From NCBI RefSeq assembly GCF_037963835.1, contig NZ_CP150145.1:4898001-4962000 (forward strand): a stretch of 64,000 nt of DNA. The letters run 5' to 3'. How positions within the stretch are numbered: position 1 is the stretch's first letter; every line of letters begins with the position of its first letter. Below are positions 34,315 to 43,546 of this stretch, in pieces. The notes beneath the pieces were generated by a model. The model made no database searches and was not told where the DNA came from. It saw only the letters and a list, made by a program, of their open reading frames with translations. The DNA is from Paenibacillus sp. FSL H8-0332. GTDB lineage: Bacteria; Bacillota; Bacilli; Paenibacillales; Paenibacillaceae. The position numbers were made by a program, and so were the translations under genes.

Positions 34315-34971
34315 TTAAGGGTACATCGGCTTGATTGCATTCCAGTTGGCATGCATATACGAGGTTACCGGAGAACAGCCCTTGGGCATCAGAATGCCAA
34401 GCCCATAGCTATGCTCGAATTGAACTGCATAGTACTGCATCTGAAGCTCTCCCCACAGGCGGTGCACGCCGAAGTCGTCTTGCATAGCCGCAATATCATG
34501 GAACAGAATAACGCCGTTATCTGCCAGCTTCGGCAGCCATGACTCATAATCATGCTTGACCGCCTCATAAGTATGGAGACCGTCAATATGCAGCAAGTCG
34601 ATGCTTCGGTCTGCAAATTGAAGCAATGCCTCGTCGAAGGTCATGCGCAGCAGGTGGGAGATTCCAGAGTAATAGGTGTTTGACGAAGATTGTACCGACT
34701 GATAAATAGATTCATCATAGAGCCCCGAATGCTGGTCGCCTAGCCACGTATCGACTGCGTAACATACCGTTGCAAGCCCATGATCCTTAACGGCCTGACA
34801 GAAGGCGAAGTGAGAAGCGCCATAATACGTCCCTAATTCTACGATTTTACCAGGCAGCATATGACAAACCAGGTCGTAAGCGAATCTGCGATGTCCTTCC
34901 CAGGCGGTATTCAGATTTGTTCCCCGCTCATCCGTTTCAAAAACAGGTCTTCTGCTATTCCATACCGTCAT
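34315..34971 (-). CDS. Class I SAM-dependent methyltransferase (Methyltransf_24 type)
   Basis: A 218-residue cytoplasmic protein. Motif I KIVELGTYYGASHFAFC is near 42-58; LLHIDGLHTYEAVKHDYESW and GVILFHDIAAMQ follow, typical of methyltransferases found in glycan and cephalosporin-hydroxylase-like groups. The target is unknown. It is a single gene, convergent with the hydrolase. Confidence 0.8.
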   Translation of the reverse strand: MTVWNSRRPVFETDERGTNLNTAWEGHRRFAYDLVCHMLPGKIVELGTYYGASHFAFCQAVKDHGLATVCYAVDTWLGDQHSGLYDESIYQSVQSSSNTYYSGISHLLRMTFDEALLQFADRSIDLLHIDGLHTYEAVKHDYESWLPKLADNGVILFHDIAAMQDDFGVHRLWGELQMQYYAVQFEHSYGLGILMPKGCSPVTSYMHANWNAIKPMYP

Positions 34972-35093
34972 GTATGCTCCCCCCGCCCCAATAGATATAC
35001 GTTAGTGTATTCGGAGCGAGTGGGATTGGCTTGGATATCTGTAACCGCCAAATCTGCTAAATTTTCAGATTGTCCGGATTCCCGCGCCAAGTA

Positions 35094-35130
35094 GAAACGG
35101 TACCGTCCTTTAAAAGGACGGTACCGTTTC
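35094..35130. terminator. Perfect palindromic terminator (GH125 gene)
   Basis: AAACGGTACCGTCCTTT and its exact complement flank one A (17-bp stem). It lies directly after the GH125 stop codon and ends in a T-rich run on either strand. Confidence 0.75.
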
Positions 35131-35141
35131 AGCAAGAAATT

Positions 35142-36449
35142 CTACTTCGCTACCCGTAATCCGCAATAATCCATAATCAGTTCACTGAACAGCATATTCG
35201 ACCAGGAGAACCACGGACGGGTAAATGCTGTGGCATCGTTGACAGAGAAGCCTTCATGGGTCAAGCCTGTGCCTCCATCCGTATCCTGAATCAGCCGCAG
35301 TAAGCGCTCTTTCTCGCTGCGCTCCGGTGACGTAAGTCCTTGCATGGACAAGGCGATGTGCCAGATGTAACCCTCCGGGGTATGCGGACTGCCTATTCCT
35401 TCAGCAACCTGCCCTTTATAGTAATAAGGATTGTCCTCGCTAAGGATAAATCTGCGGGTATTCCTGTACACCTCGTCATTCTCGTCGGTGTAGCCCAGGT
35501 AAGGCAAGGACAGCAGGCTTGGAACATTGGCATCATCCATAAGGTTGTAATGACCTAGCCCGTCTGTCTCATAAGCATAGATTCTCCCATAGACCGGATG
35601 ATTATAGATACCATGCTCCTGTATCCCCTGATTGATCTCCTGGCCCAGCTTCTGCGCCGTTGCCGCAAGCTCCTGATCCCCGTATATCTCTTGAGCGATC
35701 TCTTTCAGATAGCGAAGGACCACCACAGCGAACATATTGGACGGCACCAGATAACCATACTCACAGCAGTCATCACTTGGCCGGAAGCCTGACCAGGTCA
35801 TCCCGGTATAAGCGGTTTCGCTTCCTTTGCCCTCCCGGGTCAAGGTATCCGTGAGCGGTGCATCCAGCCTCTGGAACCGGTAGCCCGACTCCGTCTCATG
35901 ACGCTGCTCCACTCTCCACAGCTTCATAATTTCAAGCGCTGCGTTGCGGAAGGTCTCATCGAACTGCGTGACGCAGCCGCTGTTCTTCCAGAGCAGATAA
36001 CTGAGCTGAATCGGATACGCCAGCGAATCAATCTCATACTTGCGCTCCCAGATCCATGGGCTCATGGCGGTAAGATCCGATTGGTGTCCGTGTCCGTTCG
36101 CCTCTTCATTGAAGGCATTGGCATACGGATCAAGCAGAACATAATTCATCTGCCGCTTCACCAGACCCGCAATCATTGCCTCCATATTAGGGTCTTCTGC
36201 GGCAAGCAGCAGATACGGGCGAACCTGGGCGGCGGAATCACGCAGCCACATAGCTGGTATATCACCTGTTATAACGAAGGTGGTACCATCCGCTTTCTGC
36301 GAAATGGTGGTGCCAATAGTATTGATAATGCACTCCTCGAACATCTTGGCCAGCTTGGAAGAGTCTGGCAACTCCCCTTGCACCTTGCCGATCAAATCAT
36401 ACACAGACTTCGGGATTTCATTCTGTAGCTTCACGGGTGTATGCTGCAC
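35142..36449 (-). CDS. GH125 exo-alpha-1,6-mannosidase
   Basis: A 435-residue metal-independent alpha-mannosidase of the former DUF1237 family. Conserved parts include GDIPAMWLRDSAAQVRPY, DPYANAFNEEANG, TWSGFRPSDDC (the Asp region of the general acid) and GLTHEGFSVNDA near the C-terminus (the Glu of the general base). It releases terminal alpha-1,6-mannose from glycans. There is no signal peptide, so it acts on imported oligosaccharides. The start is GTG 36449; a later GTG at codon 6 is possible. A cre-like site lies just upstream. Its own transcription unit. Confidence 0.9.
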   Translation of the reverse strand: MQHTPVKLQNEIPKSVYDLIGKVQGELPDSSKLAKMFEECIINTIGTTISQKADGTTFVITGDIPAMWLRDSAAQVRPYLLLAAEDPNMEAMIAGLVKRQMNYVLLDPYANAFNEEANGHGHQSDLTAMSPWIWERKYEIDSLAYPIQLSYLLWKNSGCVTQFDETFRNAALEIMKLWRVEQRHETESGYRFQRLDAPLTDTLTREGKGSETAYTGMTWSGFRPSDDCCEYGYLVPSNMFAVVVLRYLKEIAQEIYGDQELAATAQKLGQEINQGIQEHGIYNHPVYGRIYAYETDGLGHYNLMDDANVPSLLSLPYLGYTDENDEVYRNTRRFILSEDNPYYYKGQVAEGIGSPHTPEGYIWHIALSMQGLTSPERSEKERLLRLIQDTDGGTGLTHEGFSVNDATAFTRPWFSWSNMLFSELIMDYCGLRVAK

Positions 36450-36472
36450 CTCTAAATGGTATATATCAGTAT

Positions 36473-36486
36473 TTCAAACGCTTTCA
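36473..36486. promoter_or_regulatory. Candidate cre site before the GH125 gene
   Basis: On the minus strand TGAAAGCGTTTGAA, one mismatch from the cre consensus, lies 24 nt upstream of the start codon. Confidence 0.55.
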
Positions 36487-36584
36487 TTATAGTAAACAAT
36501 TAATATTAATATGTCAATATATTAATGGTATATTTATAGAGTTTAATGTCCTTGGTATATATAGTATATTCAGTCGAAAACTGA

Positions 36585-36614
36585 ACAAAAAAAGCCCCCG
36601 CATTGGAGGCTTTG
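36585..36614 (-). terminator. Terminator after the 41-residue ORF
   Basis: On the minus strand AAAGCCTCC pairs with GGGGGCTTT, followed by a run of T. Confidence 0.7.
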
Positions 36615-36668
36615 ATCTTACTCCCGCAGTTGGGCTTTCAAGAATTCCAGGTACTTTACTCTGACAGG

Positions 36669-36794
36669 TCAGTCCTTGCGGACCGGTGCTGTTGACTTGC
36701 CCTCCCCCACTCTATATTCATGATTAGGAATCCGCTCACGCAGCGTATGAAAGATCATTTCGTACATCGGCCTCGAGCCTGAGTCATTGGCCAT
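36669..36794 (-). CDS. Small ORF, 41 residues, unknown function
   Basis: It reads MANDSGSRPMYEMIFHTLRE then RIPNHEYRVGEGKSTAPVRK and a final Asp. A textbook GGAGGTG site lies 6 nt before the ATG and a terminator follows, so it is probably expressed. It is hydrophilic and basic, with no membrane segment. No family recognised. It is divergent from the RNase J gene. Confidence 0.6.
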   Translation of the reverse strand: MANDSGSRPMYEMIFHTLRERIPNHEYRVGEGKSTAPVRKD

Positions 36795-36947
36795 ATCAAG
36801 CACCTCCATTACCGCTTTCTCTTGGAAAGGCACAACCTAATATACCATGTTATATTAGTGATGTGAAGAATGTTATTTCCGGGACACCGGATAGTAAGCC
36901 TTCCCTCCTAACATAATAAGCATACTGATTAAAGGAGGAGCGTCACA

Positions 36948-38609
36948 ATGTCAAAAGAACGTCTACGGATTGCCGCCTTGGGCGGCGTCCATGAGATCGG
37001 CAAGAATATGTATATCCTGCAATATGGTGACGATATTATCGCCATAGACTGCGGGTCCAAATTCCCTGATGAGAGCCTGCTGGGCATTGATCTGATTATC
37101 CCAGATATCGCTTACCTGCTGGATAACCGGGATAAGGTCCGGGCCCTGATTGTTACCCACGGGCATGAAGACCATATCGGCGGCATTCCCTACCTGCTTA
37201 AGCAGATGAACCTTCCGCTCTATGCCTCCCGCCTGACCCTTGGCCTGATCAGGACTAAGCTCAAGGAGCACGGTCTGCTCCGGGATGCCCAGCTTCACCG
37301 TATTGATGCCGATTCCGAGCTCACCTTCGGTGAGGTGACCGCCACCTTCTTCCGGACCAACCACAGTATCCCGGACTGTCTGGGAGTGGTGTTCGATACC
37401 CCTGAAGGAACGGTTGTCCATACGGGAGATTTCAAATTCGATATGACTCCAGTGAACAAGCAATACCCGGATATTCACAAAATGGCTGCGATCGGCATGA
37501 GAGGCGTCCGCTTCCTGCTCTCCGAGAGCACGAATGCGGAACGTCCCGGCTTCACCCCTTCCGAGCAGCTGGTCGGTGCGCATATGGAGGAGGCCTTCAA
37601 GCAGGCGGAGCGCCGTATCTTCGTCTCCACCTTCGCCTCCAATGTCCACCGGCTTCAACAGATTGTGGATGCTGCCGGAGTGACCGGACGCAAGCTGGCC
37701 TTACTGGGCCGCAGCATGGTGAATGTTGTGGGCGTGTCCAGGGAGCTGGGGTATCTGATCATCCCTGATGGAATGCTGGTCGAGCCTGTAGAGGCCGCGA
37801 AGCTTCCGCCGCAGGAAGTGGCTGTTCTGTGCACAGGCAGCCAAGGTGAGCCGATGGCTGCGTTATCCCGGCTGGCGAATGCAAGCAACCGGCAGATGGA
37901 GATCCAGGCCGGAGACACCGTGCTGCTCGCAGCGAATCCGATACCGGGCAATGAACGCAATGTATCGCGGATCGTGGACAATCTCTATATTCTCGGAGCT
38001 AAGGTCATCTACGGCTCACGCAGTGAGCTGCATGTCTCCGGCCACGGCAGCCAGGAGGAATTGAAGCTGATGCTGACCCTGATGAAGCCGGAGTACTTCA
38101 TTCCGATCCACGGCGAATACCGGATGCTGCACCATCACCGGCTATTGGCTGAAGGGGTCGGGGTGGAGGGAGATCATATTTTCCTGCTTAAGAACGGCGA
38201 GGTTGTAGAGTCGGCAGGCGGAGTGGTGCGCCAGGCGGGACGGGTCACAGCGGGGCAGATTTTCGTGGACGGGCTGGGGATTGGCGATATCGGCAATGTG
38301 GTGCTGCGGGACCGCCGCCAGTTGTCGGCAGACGGGGTGCTGATTACTGTAATTACCCTAAGCCAGGCTGATGGACGGCTGCTCAGTGAGCCGGATACCA
38401 TCTCACGCGGGTTCATCTATGTCCGCAATTCAGACAGCCTGATGGATGAGATTAACCAGCTCGTTAAGGCCACTCTCCAGAAAATGAGTCCAGCGGATCT
38501 CGGCCAATGGAATCTGATCAAGCAGACGCTGAAGGATACCCTTAGCAAGTTCCTGTATGAGCGGACGAAGCGCCGTCCGATGATCCTGCCGATAATTATT
38601 GAGGTGTAG
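36948..38609 (+). CDS. rnj: Ribonuclease J
   Basis: A 553-residue RNase J1/J2-type enzyme (endoribonuclease and 5'-3' exoribonuclease, cytoplasmic). The metallo-beta-lactamase zinc motif HGHEDHIGG is intact (near 75), with HTGDFKFD and the beta-CASP segment (LSESTNAERPGF, HVSGHGSQEE and HGEYRM). The C-terminal domain begins after about 450. An AAAGGAGG site precedes the ATG. The intact histidines suggest a catalytically active J1-like protein rather than a degenerate J2. Monocistronic. Confidence 0.93.
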   Translation: MSKERLRIAALGGVHEIGKNMYILQYGDDIIAIDCGSKFPDESLLGIDLIIPDIAYLLDNRDKVRALIVTHGHEDHIGGIPYLLKQMNLPLYASRLTLGLIRTKLKEHGLLRDAQLHRIDADSELTFGEVTATFFRTNHSIPDCLGVVFDTPEGTVVHTGDFKFDMTPVNKQYPDIHKMAAIGMRGVRFLLSESTNAERPGFTPSEQLVGAHMEEAFKQAERRIFVSTFASNVHRLQQIVDAAGVTGRKLALLGRSMVNVVGVSRELGYLIIPDGMLVEPVEAAKLPPQEVAVLCTGSQGEPMAALSRLANASNRQMEIQAGDTVLLAANPIPGNERNVSRIVDNLYILGAKVIYGSRSELHVSGHGSQEELKLMLTLMKPEYFIPIHGEYRMLHHHRLLAEGVGVEGDHIFLLKNGEVVESAGGVVRQAGRVTAGQIFVDGLGIGDIGNVVLRDRRQLSADGVLITVITLSQADGRLLSEPDTISRGFIYVRNSDSLMDEINQLVKATLQKMSPADLGQWNLIKQTLKDTLSKFLYERTKRRPMILPIIIEV

Positions 38610-38800
38610 GGGAGAAGAAAATACTAGATGTTTGAAGTCGAGGCGTAATCGTCACTGCGGTGAACATTTGGACTTCCGGCCGCTGTTGTCTCCATTTCCT
38701 GATTTAGACCGCTGTTTGCGGTAGAAATCCGGAGACAAAGCGGACGCTACCGCTCCTACAGTTCCAAATTCCCCCTCCGTTCCTTTCGCTTGTCGCATTT
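38610..38800. other. Intergenic sequence after RNase J, palindrome-rich
   Basis: No gene. The stretch 38660-38790 has words such as GGACTTCCGGCCGCTGTTG and GACCGCTGTTTGCGG, then TCCGGAGACAAAGCGGACGC, with partial self-complementarity (CCGCTGT/ACAAAGCGG). It resembles non-coding repeats that I associate with Paenibacillus chromosomes. Confidence 0.4.
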
Positions 38801-38881
38801 TTCTTTAGTGTTTTTTATTTTATGGTGTAGAAGAGAAATCAAATCACCTTACGAGTGAAGGATGCTGGTGCCTTCTCTCAC

Positions 38882-39096
38882 CGACCGCTTGTATGGAGCA
38901 TTGTTGCAATTATTGCAGGAATCCTCTATACCTATTACTGGATGAAGTGGAATGTTGCATGAATTGCATAAATTTCGGTGATTAGAGCAAGTTTGCGCTG
39001 GATTTGTTGCATTTTGTGCAGGAGTTCAGCGTAGACCGCTTCTATGGGGCAGGATTGTTGCACTTCGTGCAGGATTTCTCTACAATTGTTACTGGC
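38882..39096. repeat. Intergenic direct repeat, 150-bp period, TTGTTGCA...TGCAGGA units
   Basis: Two longer units, 38882-38941 and 39032-39096, share GACCGCTTSTATGGRGCA, TTGTTGCA, TGCAGGA and TTACTGG in the same order. Two shorter copies lie between them (38950-38976, 39001-39027). Each core is an imperfect inverted repeat (TTGCA..TGCA). Origin and function unknown. Confidence 0.6.
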
Positions 39097-39154
39097 TGTA
39101 AGCATGGAGCCCATCGCTCATCGTGGCAGCATCCACTGTATTCAGTTTTTCGCA

Positions 39155-39179
39155 TACGGTACCGTTTCAGCGAGAAATA
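39155..39179. repeat. Half copy of the 35094 palindrome
   Basis: CGGTACCGTTTCAGC and AGAAAT match 35119-35140 in 21 of 22 positions; the left arm of the hairpin is missing. Confidence 0.5.
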
Positions 39180-39224
39180 GAAGGATAATTTATCGTGTGA
39201 AACATATAAATTCTATTTCAAATA

Positions 39225-39252
39225 AGGGGCGCCTCATATGGGGCGCCCCTTC
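39225..39252 (-). terminator. Terminator of the MFS exporter gene
   Basis: AGGGGCGCC/GGCGCCCCT with an 8-nt loop; a T-rich tail follows on the minus strand. Confidence 0.75.
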
Positions 39253-39288
39253 AACCATAAAAACATACACACATGCCTTACTTACCAC

Positions 39289-40593
39289 CTACCGAGCCCG
39301 TTGGCGCAAAGGACTTCCTTTCTTCGCCAACGAATTCCGCTCTGTCCGGCCTTCCCCTTCGGAATCCTCCTTGTTGGGTCTTACCGCGAAGAAGCTCAAC
39401 AGTCCGCCGACGGCCCCGACGCCCGCCATAGTGAAGAACAAGGTCCAGTGTCCCCGGTTCATCAAGAGGGACACCACCGGCGGGCCCAGCGCGACCCCGA
39501 TGAATCTCATGCTGCTGTAGAGGGAAGTAATCGTGCCCCGGTTCTCCTTCTCGATGCCTTCGGTAATCAGCGCATCCATGCAGGGCAGGACCACCCCGAT
39601 CCCGATTCCACTTAGACTCAGGAATCCGACCATGTAATAGATGTTCTCATTGAAGCCGGTAATCAGCGTGGCAGCGGTCAGTAAGGCCATGCCGCCGAAG
39701 CCGAGCCATTTCATGAGCAGCTTGTTTTTGCCGATGATCTTACCGCTTCCGTAAGAGGCCAGACATAGCAAAGCAAGCGGAATGGCCAGTACAAAGCCTT
39801 TGTACGCCCCGTGCAGGTTATATTTCGATTCGAGGATTTCAGATAAATAGAACAGTACCCCGAAGGTGGCGAACATGCAAATGCCGCCGATGGCGAAGAT
39901 GGCGTACAGCCAGCGGCCCTTCTCATGCAATACACTCTTAATGCCGCCTAGGAATTCCTTAAGGCTGGTCTTCTCCGCTTCCTCCTCCGCCTTGGGCTTC
40001 TTAACGAGGAAGGTCACAAGAATACAAGAAAACAGACACAACACAGGAATGGCGATAAAAGGCGCATACCATAGCAGCGTCCCCAGATAAGCACCCAGGA
40101 TCGGGCTTACCACTTTTCCGAAGGTATTGGAAGTCTCAATAATTCCGAGCCCTTTGCTCACCTCCTTCTCATCCTTGAACAGATCACCCACGAAGGGAAT
40201 AACGATGGGAAAAGCGCCTGCGGCACCGATCCCCTGGACGAAACGTCCGGCAAGAATGATCCAATACGCGCTCACTCCTGTGAAGAACCAGGCAGCGGCG
40301 ACACAACCGGCACCGCCCAGGGCGGCCAGGATCAGGCTGGGCAGAATTACTTTTTTGCGCCCGAAGCGGTCCGATAAATAGCCGGCGATCGGGATCATTA
40401 GGATGGCGATTAGGCCATAGACCGTGATGATCATGCTGACTTGAAACGCGCTCACCCCCAGCTCCTTGGAGATCTGGGGCAGAATCGGCAATAGCATCGA
40501 ATTGCCCAGTGTCATAATTAGCGGAATGGAGGCAAGCGCGATTAATGCCCCTTTTGAACCTTTTCCCCCTTGGGATTCTTTTGACCCGTTCAT
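39289..40593 (-). CDS. MFS transporter, drug/H+ antiporter type
   Basis: A 434-residue membrane protein with 12 or more hydrophobic segments. The MFS motif A is AGYLSDRFGRKKVIL after TM2, and the TM5 region has GAAGAFPIVIPFVGDLF and GLGIIETSNTFGKVVSPILG (motif C-like), as in DHA1/DHA2 exporters. The likely role is efflux of small toxic compounds; the substrate is unknown. AAGGTGG precedes the ATG. No regulator lies adjacent. Confidence 0.87.
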   Translation of the reverse strand: MNGSKESQGGKGSKGALIALASIPLIMTLGNSMLLPILPQISKELGVSAFQVSMIITVYGLIAILMIPIAGYLSDRFGRKKVILPSLILAALGGAGCVAAAWFFTGVSAYWIILAGRFVQGIGAAGAFPIVIPFVGDLFKDEKEVSKGLGIIETSNTFGKVVSPILGAYLGTLLWYAPFIAIPVLCLFSCILVTFLVKKPKAEEEAEKTSLKEFLGGIKSVLHEKGRWLYAIFAIGGICMFATFGVLFYLSEILESKYNLHGAYKGFVLAIPLALLCLASYGSGKIIGKNKLLMKWLGFGGMALLTAATLITGFNENIYYMVGFLSLSGIGIGVVLPCMDALITEGIEKENRGTITSLYSSMRFIGVALGPPVVSLLMNRGHWTLFFTMAGVGAVGGLLSFFAVRPNKEDSEGEGRTERNSLAKKGSPLRQRAR

Positions 40594-40651
40594 GGACGAA
40601 CCACCTTCTTTTATATTCGCATCCTGCTTATTGTCGGTCTAACGGCTGTAT

Positions 40652-41101
40652 TTATACCCCAAGAACTCTGCCCTTTACAATCAGATACCAGCCGTAACAC
40701 AACGAACAGGCCAGTACATAGGATACGAACGTCCAGCCCAGGTTCCAGCCGTGAGCATACCTTACTTTGCCGCTAATGACTAAACAGAACTCAAACAAGG
40801 TTTTGCCGATCGTGAAGAGCAGAATCAGCAGCAGCGGATTTAGGGAAGACCTCCTTACCGTATAGATGAGCAGACAGGAGACCACCGGAAATACCCCCAG
40901 ATTATAAGGAAGATACGAAATAACACCAGGCCCGGTCGGGGTGATGCTCCACCACTTCATGTGGTACCCGATCTCATCGAAGGCAAAGGCGATTACACTG
41001 GCAATCGGTGCGATATGAAGGATAACTGCGCTGTCTTTTCTGAGAAAATAACTGCCAATCCTCCAGGGAATGATCCAGCCGATAATCACGTTGATAAGCA
41101 T
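40652..41101 (-). CDS. CBO0543-like integral membrane protein
   Basis: A 149-residue protein with four to five hydrophobic segments (SYLPYNLGVFPVVSCLLIYT, LLLILLFTIGKTLFEFCLVI). It fits the CBO0543 family of small Firmicute membrane proteins, function unknown. The frame is open to 41119; the ATG at 41101 (MLINVIIGW) has GGAGGA about 10 nt upstream and is preferred. Confidence 0.72.
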   Translation of the reverse strand: MLINVIIGWIIPWRIGSYFLRKDSAVILHIAPIASVIAFAFDEIGYHMKWWSITPTGPGVISYLPYNLGVFPVVSCLLIYTVRRSSLNPLLLILLFTIGKTLFEFCLVISGKVRYAHGWNLGWTFVSYVLACSLCYGWYLIVKGRVLGV

Positions 41102-41262
41102 TGGGTTCGATTCCTCCATCCGGCTTCACATCTGCTTATTATGGCATAACGAGGTGCCCCTTATCCGTGTAAAACAATTCACAACAATGCGCTGTAATAT
41201 CTCCGTTTCCGGCAGGACATGCTACTCCATGTTCAAATCCAACCGTAAAGGAGCTTACACTT

Positions 41263-41784
41263 ATGACAGGAATTCTAGGCGGCAACCCCAAGGATGAACC
41301 GATGCATTATGGAGAGATCTTCACTCTATGGGAGACCTCAATGGCAGCGAAGGGCGCTTTATCTGGCTACAGAGCTCATATGTATCATGCCGGAGACAGC
41401 GATCTGAAGAAGATTCTGGCTGCCATGATCGACCAGGCGGAGCTGGAGATCAGCGAATGCGACTCGCTGCTGGCTGAGCAGGGCATTGCTGCTGCTCCGG
41501 CGCTCCCGAACCGGCCTGAAGCGAGACTGGAGGATATTCCGGTGGGCGCACGGTTCACGGACCCAGAGATTGCGGCCATGGTTGCAGCCAGTCTGGCGGT
41601 TGGGATGGTTGCCTGCAGCCAGGCTATGGGGCAGTCCATCCGTGAAGATATCGGCGCATTGTTCGCCAAATATCATCTGACCAAGGCAGCCATCGGCGTG
41701 AAGAACCTGCATCTGCTGAAGAAAAAAGGCTGGCTAATCCCCCCGCCGCTGCTCGTGAAGAGACCTGAAACGGTCCACGCGTAA
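41263..41784 (+). CDS. DUF3231 family protein
   Basis: A 173-residue helical protein. The motif GEIFTLWETSMAAKGALSGY is typical of DUF3231 (ferritin-like helical bundle, unknown function). Full DUF3231 proteins are often about twice this length with two repeats, so this is a single-repeat form. AAGGAG lies 9 nt before the ATG, and a terminator follows. Confidence 0.75.
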   Translation: MTGILGGNPKDEPMHYGEIFTLWETSMAAKGALSGYRAHMYHAGDSDLKKILAAMIDQAELEISECDSLLAEQGIAAAPALPNRPEARLEDIPVGARFTDPEIAAMVAASLAVGMVACSQAMGQSIREDIGALFAKYHLTKAAIGVKNLHLLKKKGWLIPPPLLVKRPETVHA

Positions 41785-41810
41785 CGCAGCAGTCCCCGGA
41801 TTGATAGAGA

Positions 41811-41844
41811 GAAGAGGCCCGCAGTCATGCCGCGGGCCTCTTGC
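41811..41844 (+). terminator. Terminator of the DUF3231 gene
   Basis: AAGAGGCCCGC pairs with GCGGGCCTCTT; it could serve both convergent genes. Confidence 0.8.
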
Positions 41845-41887
41845 CTTGTCATATTGCTCAAACCGTTCTAGTCCTCCACACATTTCT

Positions 41888-42673
41888 TCACTGCTTATCT
41901 ACGCCGTGAATCCACTGTAATTGGGTATACGCCTTCATAGGAATGCCCGATGTATTAAATACATCCTTGTCATTCACATATTTATGTTCATAAGTCACCG
42001 AATACTGCTTCTCCTGCTTTCCATTGAATTCTGCGTAGGTTTCAAGCTTCACTGGCAGACCCAGATCTGTATCGAGCGTTGCATATTCATGGACAACCAC
42101 TTTGCTGCCTTCCGGCTGCCGGTCATCCTCCAGCATGTCCTTGCCGGAGAGCTTCACCAGCTTAGTCCCGTCCTTGGCTGTTGTAACGCCTTCGTTCTTC
42201 CAGCCCGCCCGGGCGAATTCAGCTTGCCGTTCAGCGAAGGATTTCCAGGTGTCCACACTAAGGGCTTCCTCAGTCGTCAGTTTAACGAATTTCCCGCTTA
42301 CCGCTTTCCCGCTCTTGTCTCTTGACACCTCTACCCATTTCGTTCCCTTCTCCTGCAGATAATGGCTGACCGGATGGATCGTGCCATCGTCTTCTTTGGC
42401 CATCATGTCGATTCTCTTGTCCTGCGTGAGCGGATCAATCCAAGTCTCTACTACGGCGTTGACGCTGCCATTGTCCAGATAGGAAATTTCCTTGGTGTAT
42501 TCAATCCCCTGATGCGTCTGCGCTGCGGCGAGCCGGGGAGCGGTGATTGCTTTTTTGACAGGCTGAGCTTCGGTCACAGCGTGCATTGTCAGATCTGCTG
42601 AGGCTGCGAAGGCTCCTGTTGCTGTAACCGCCAGGGATGCCATAATCGTGGATGCAATCAATATTTTTTTCAT
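41888..42673 (-). CDS. Exported protein of unknown function
   Basis: 261 residues with a clear signal peptide (MKKILIASTIMASLAVTATG, cut after AFA). The rest has alternating strands (YTKEISYLDNGSVNAVVETW, SVTYEHKYVNDKDVFN), reminiscent of LolA/MucB-like folds, but I cannot assign it. It follows the two-component genes on the same strand after 123 nt and may be part of their response. Confidence 0.7.
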   Translation of the reverse strand: MKKILIASTIMASLAVTATGAFAASADLTMHAVTEAQPVKKAITAPRLAAAQTHQGIEYTKEISYLDNGSVNAVVETWIDPLTQDKRIDMMAKEDDGTIHPVSHYLQEKGTKWVEVSRDKSGKAVSGKFVKLTTEEALSVDTWKSFAERQAEFARAGWKNEGVTTAKDGTKLVKLSGKDMLEDDRQPEGSKVVVHEYATLDTDLGLPVKLETYAEFNGKQEKQYSVTYEHKYVNDKDVFNTSGIPMKAYTQLQWIHGVDKQ

Positions 42674-42796
42674 AATTCTGATCTCCTTTGAGTGAATGTA
42701 TCAGAAACGGCCGGCCGCCTCTGTAATCCAAGAATATCAGGCGTCTGCATCCAATCCTCATCATAAGCCCATCATTTTAGCATCATTTGCAAGGTA

Positions 42797-43546
42797 TCAG
42801 GGTGAGGACAAAATGATCGTGAACTGCTTACCATCATTGGCCAGAAAAAAAGAATAGGAGACACTATGCGTACCATCGGTATACTTATGAATTGCCAAAG
42901 GCTCAACCTGCGAGTCAGGGGCCCTGGGTCTGATTAACTCACCGGCGGAAGCCTCTGCATCGGACGTTACAAGCGTTAGCCCTGTATAAGTCTGCCAATG
43001 CAGATAAGCATTGCCGATATCGATAGCCAGCGCCTCGGCGTCCGAATTGATGTTCAGCTCATATATTGTATGGGTCTCCGCGTCCATCGTAAAAGAAATC
43101 CGGTACGAGTTAACCGGCATGGTTATGGCATAGAACGTAACGACCCGCTCCGGCTTCGTCGTATCGTAGACCGTAAAGGAAGACCCCTCGTATCCGCTAT
43201 TGCTCAGGCCATCCGCAAGCCCCGGCAGCACCTTCGCTTCGCTCAGCCTCTCTAGTTCAGCCAAGCACTCCGCACCAAGCTTCTTCATCTCTGCCCCGGA
43301 TAACTGTGTATTCTGAACGACTACGATGTTCGGGGACCCCATACTCTTCTCATAGAGGAGATGCATCTTGTCTATCATGCTGTAGGACGCGGTCTGGCCG
43401 CCTCCTTGATCTTCAAGGGTTCGGATATGGATCTGTCCCAGCACCCGCTGATCATTGATCGTGGTGAACAGCAGCGGAAGCAGGGCAGAGCAGGCCATTA
43501 ATAACAACGGCACAAGATACAGGCTCAGCCTTCTGAAGGCTCTCAT
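42797..43546 (-). CDS. Exported or membrane-anchored protein linked to a two-component system
   Basis: 249 residues with one N-terminal hydrophobic segment (LSLYLVPLLLMACSALLPLLF). The extracytoplasmic part shows no known motif (VTFYAITMPVNSYRISFTMD, HTIYELNINSDAEALAID). It overlaps the kinase gene by 4 nt and has a GGGAGGTG site inside it, so it is translationally coupled. It may tune the kinase, as YycH/YycI tune WalK, but no homology to those is visible. Confidence 0.72.
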   Translation of the reverse strand: MRAFRRLSLYLVPLLLMACSALLPLLFTTINDQRVLGQIHIRTLEDQGGGQTASYSMIDKMHLLYEKSMGSPNIVVVQNTQLSGAEMKKLGAECLAELERLSEAKVLPGLADGLSNSGYEGSSFTVYDTTKPERVVTFYAITMPVNSYRISFTMDAETHTIYELNINSDAEALAIDIGNAYLHWQTYTGLTLVTSDAEASAGELIRPRAPDSQVEPLAIHKYTDGTHSVSYSFFLANDGKQFTIILSSP

